DNA from: CAYTGM01 sp964437365
GTDB lineage: Bacteria; Sumerlaeota; Sumerlaeia; SLMS01
NCBI GenBank assembly: GCA_964437365.1
Contig: CAYTGM010000015.1
Coordinates: 48,636 to 112,635, forward strand
Length of the DNA: 64,000 bases
Direction: 5' to 3'
A program made the translations under genes and the position numbers. The notes under the pieces are model-generated. The model saw only the letters and a list, made by a program, of their open reading frames with translations. It had not been told where the DNA came from and did no database searches. Below, one piece after another: positions 63,454 to 64,000 of the stretch. How positions within the stretch are numbered: position 1 is the first letter of the stretch; the number at the start of each line of letters is the position of its first letter.

Positions 63454-64000
63454 TGACTTTTCTCCTGTTAGGTTCAATTCGATACGGTGCGTTATGAATA
63501 TGTGATGAGGAGAGAGAAACTGTGTCCCTTGCTAAAAGGCAACCTTGATTGTACACCATGAAATCAGGATCGCGATAAAAATCACCTCTATTCCGGAACT
63601 TTTTATTAAGCTCTAAAGATGCTGGAGATCATACAAAAAGAGTCTCAGAACTTTTGCTTAAATATGAGAAAGTTTCTCTCGCAAGCCACACGAACGACTA
63701 CGTAACCGATTCCAGATGGTATACGTCATCGATGTCATGGAGAAAACAAGACACTTCAAGCGAGAATCGTTGGAGACTGCAACCTGCTCATGGCCTGGAT
63801 TTACACGCACAATATCAATTTCAGACCGAGAATCCAGAGACCGATAAACCTGGCTTTGGCGGGCAGAAGCCCGATACCTGAATTCTCACCCCTTCCGTGA
63901 TATCACTTTCAAGGTCGAGAATGAGCCTCCCGAGGAAAACCTTTGTGAGATATAACCGATTGTTGTGGATGAGTGGTAAGAGGCACCCATTTGATTAGGC
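63454..64000. other. right-end region without supported gene
   Basis: About 550 bases upstream of ilvE to the window edge. A 75-codon forward frame at 63654 has no ribosome site, domain or protein-like composition. The ilvE promoter should lie near the left side, but I cannot place it. Confidence 0.4.

Noticed and set aside
63654..63881. 75-codon forward frame at the right end
   Set aside because: No ribosome site or recognisable feature.
1..64000. Prophage, CRISPR array, restriction-modification or other named defence system
   Set aside because: No integrase, phage structural, Cas, methyltransferase/endonuclease pair or regular repeat-spacer array was seen on either strand.

Overview
The window looks like chromosomal DNA of a Gram-negative, two-membrane bacterium. 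It carries a TolC/HlyD-type exporter, several signal-peptide and lipobox proteins, LolD/FtsX-type ABC systems and a predicted muramidase (NamZ). Coding density is high with many ATGA/TGATG overlaps, and several genes appear to start at TTG or GTG. I cannot name the species. Secreted proteins carrying YDPTNGT modules, LPVEL-type tails, DUF3604 and cohesin-like proteins resemble what is seen in uncultured PVC/FCB-like and candidate-phylum bacteria; that placement is inference. No prophage, CRISPR array, rRNA or complete insertion sequence was seen.

Layout. 1-4.6 kb: a partial DUF3604 gene, two secreted proteins that both end in LPVELDxFxVE, a gene-poor stretch and a small membrane protein. 4.9-7.6 kb: a coupled ATP-dependent DNA ligase and MBL-fold exonuclease. 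7.8-12.6 kb: sugar aminotransferase, membrane protein, lipoprotein, glycosyltransferase and radical SAM/SPASM enzyme. 13.1-19.2 kb: large TPR membrane protein, MutS and an RluA-type pseudouridine synthase. 19.2-23.0 kb: exporter operon (TolC, HlyD, ABC ATPase) without a permease, behind a perfect 16-bp palindrome. 23.3-27.8 kb: PanC, a small protein, a SUMT/HemD fusion with an unusual insert, and a glycosyltransferase; then tRNA-Leu(UAG) and a NamZ-like (DUF1343) protein.

29.6-36.4 kb is the most unusual region. It has a 1.3-kb gene-free stretch with a 164-bp MITE-like element and a cluster of perfect hairpins. It is followed by a reverse-strand operon of secreted proteins: two large paralogues built from GspG-like DPxxD...W(S/F)xGPD...YDPTNGT modules, one of them broken by a frameshift in a run of four C.

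36.6-47.6 kb: Pgi, an AIM24/TIGR00266 protein, a 58-residue cysteine-rich CWC protein, a GT39-like membrane enzyme, a second copy of the MITE, a three-gene metal-type ABC/FtsX cluster with a His-rich lipoprotein, and a four-gene ABC-2 operon. 47.7-55.0 kb: M19 dipeptidase, Gap and TpiA (no pgk between them), a BaiN-like flavoprotein, and a second ABC/FtsX set with a DUF3299 protein. 55.4-64 kb: tRNA-Tyr(GUA), a degenerate histidine-kinase-like protein, a repeat protein, SmpB, a cohesin-domain protein, an iron-type solute-binding protein, a small membrane protein, a GT2 and a branched-chain aminotransferase.

The two ABC/FtsX clusters (41.5-44.1 and 52.6-55.0 kb) look like two halves of one type of system. 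Together they contain the parts found in the Zur-regulated His-rich/ABC/FtsX/DUF3299 clusters of gammaproteobacteria.
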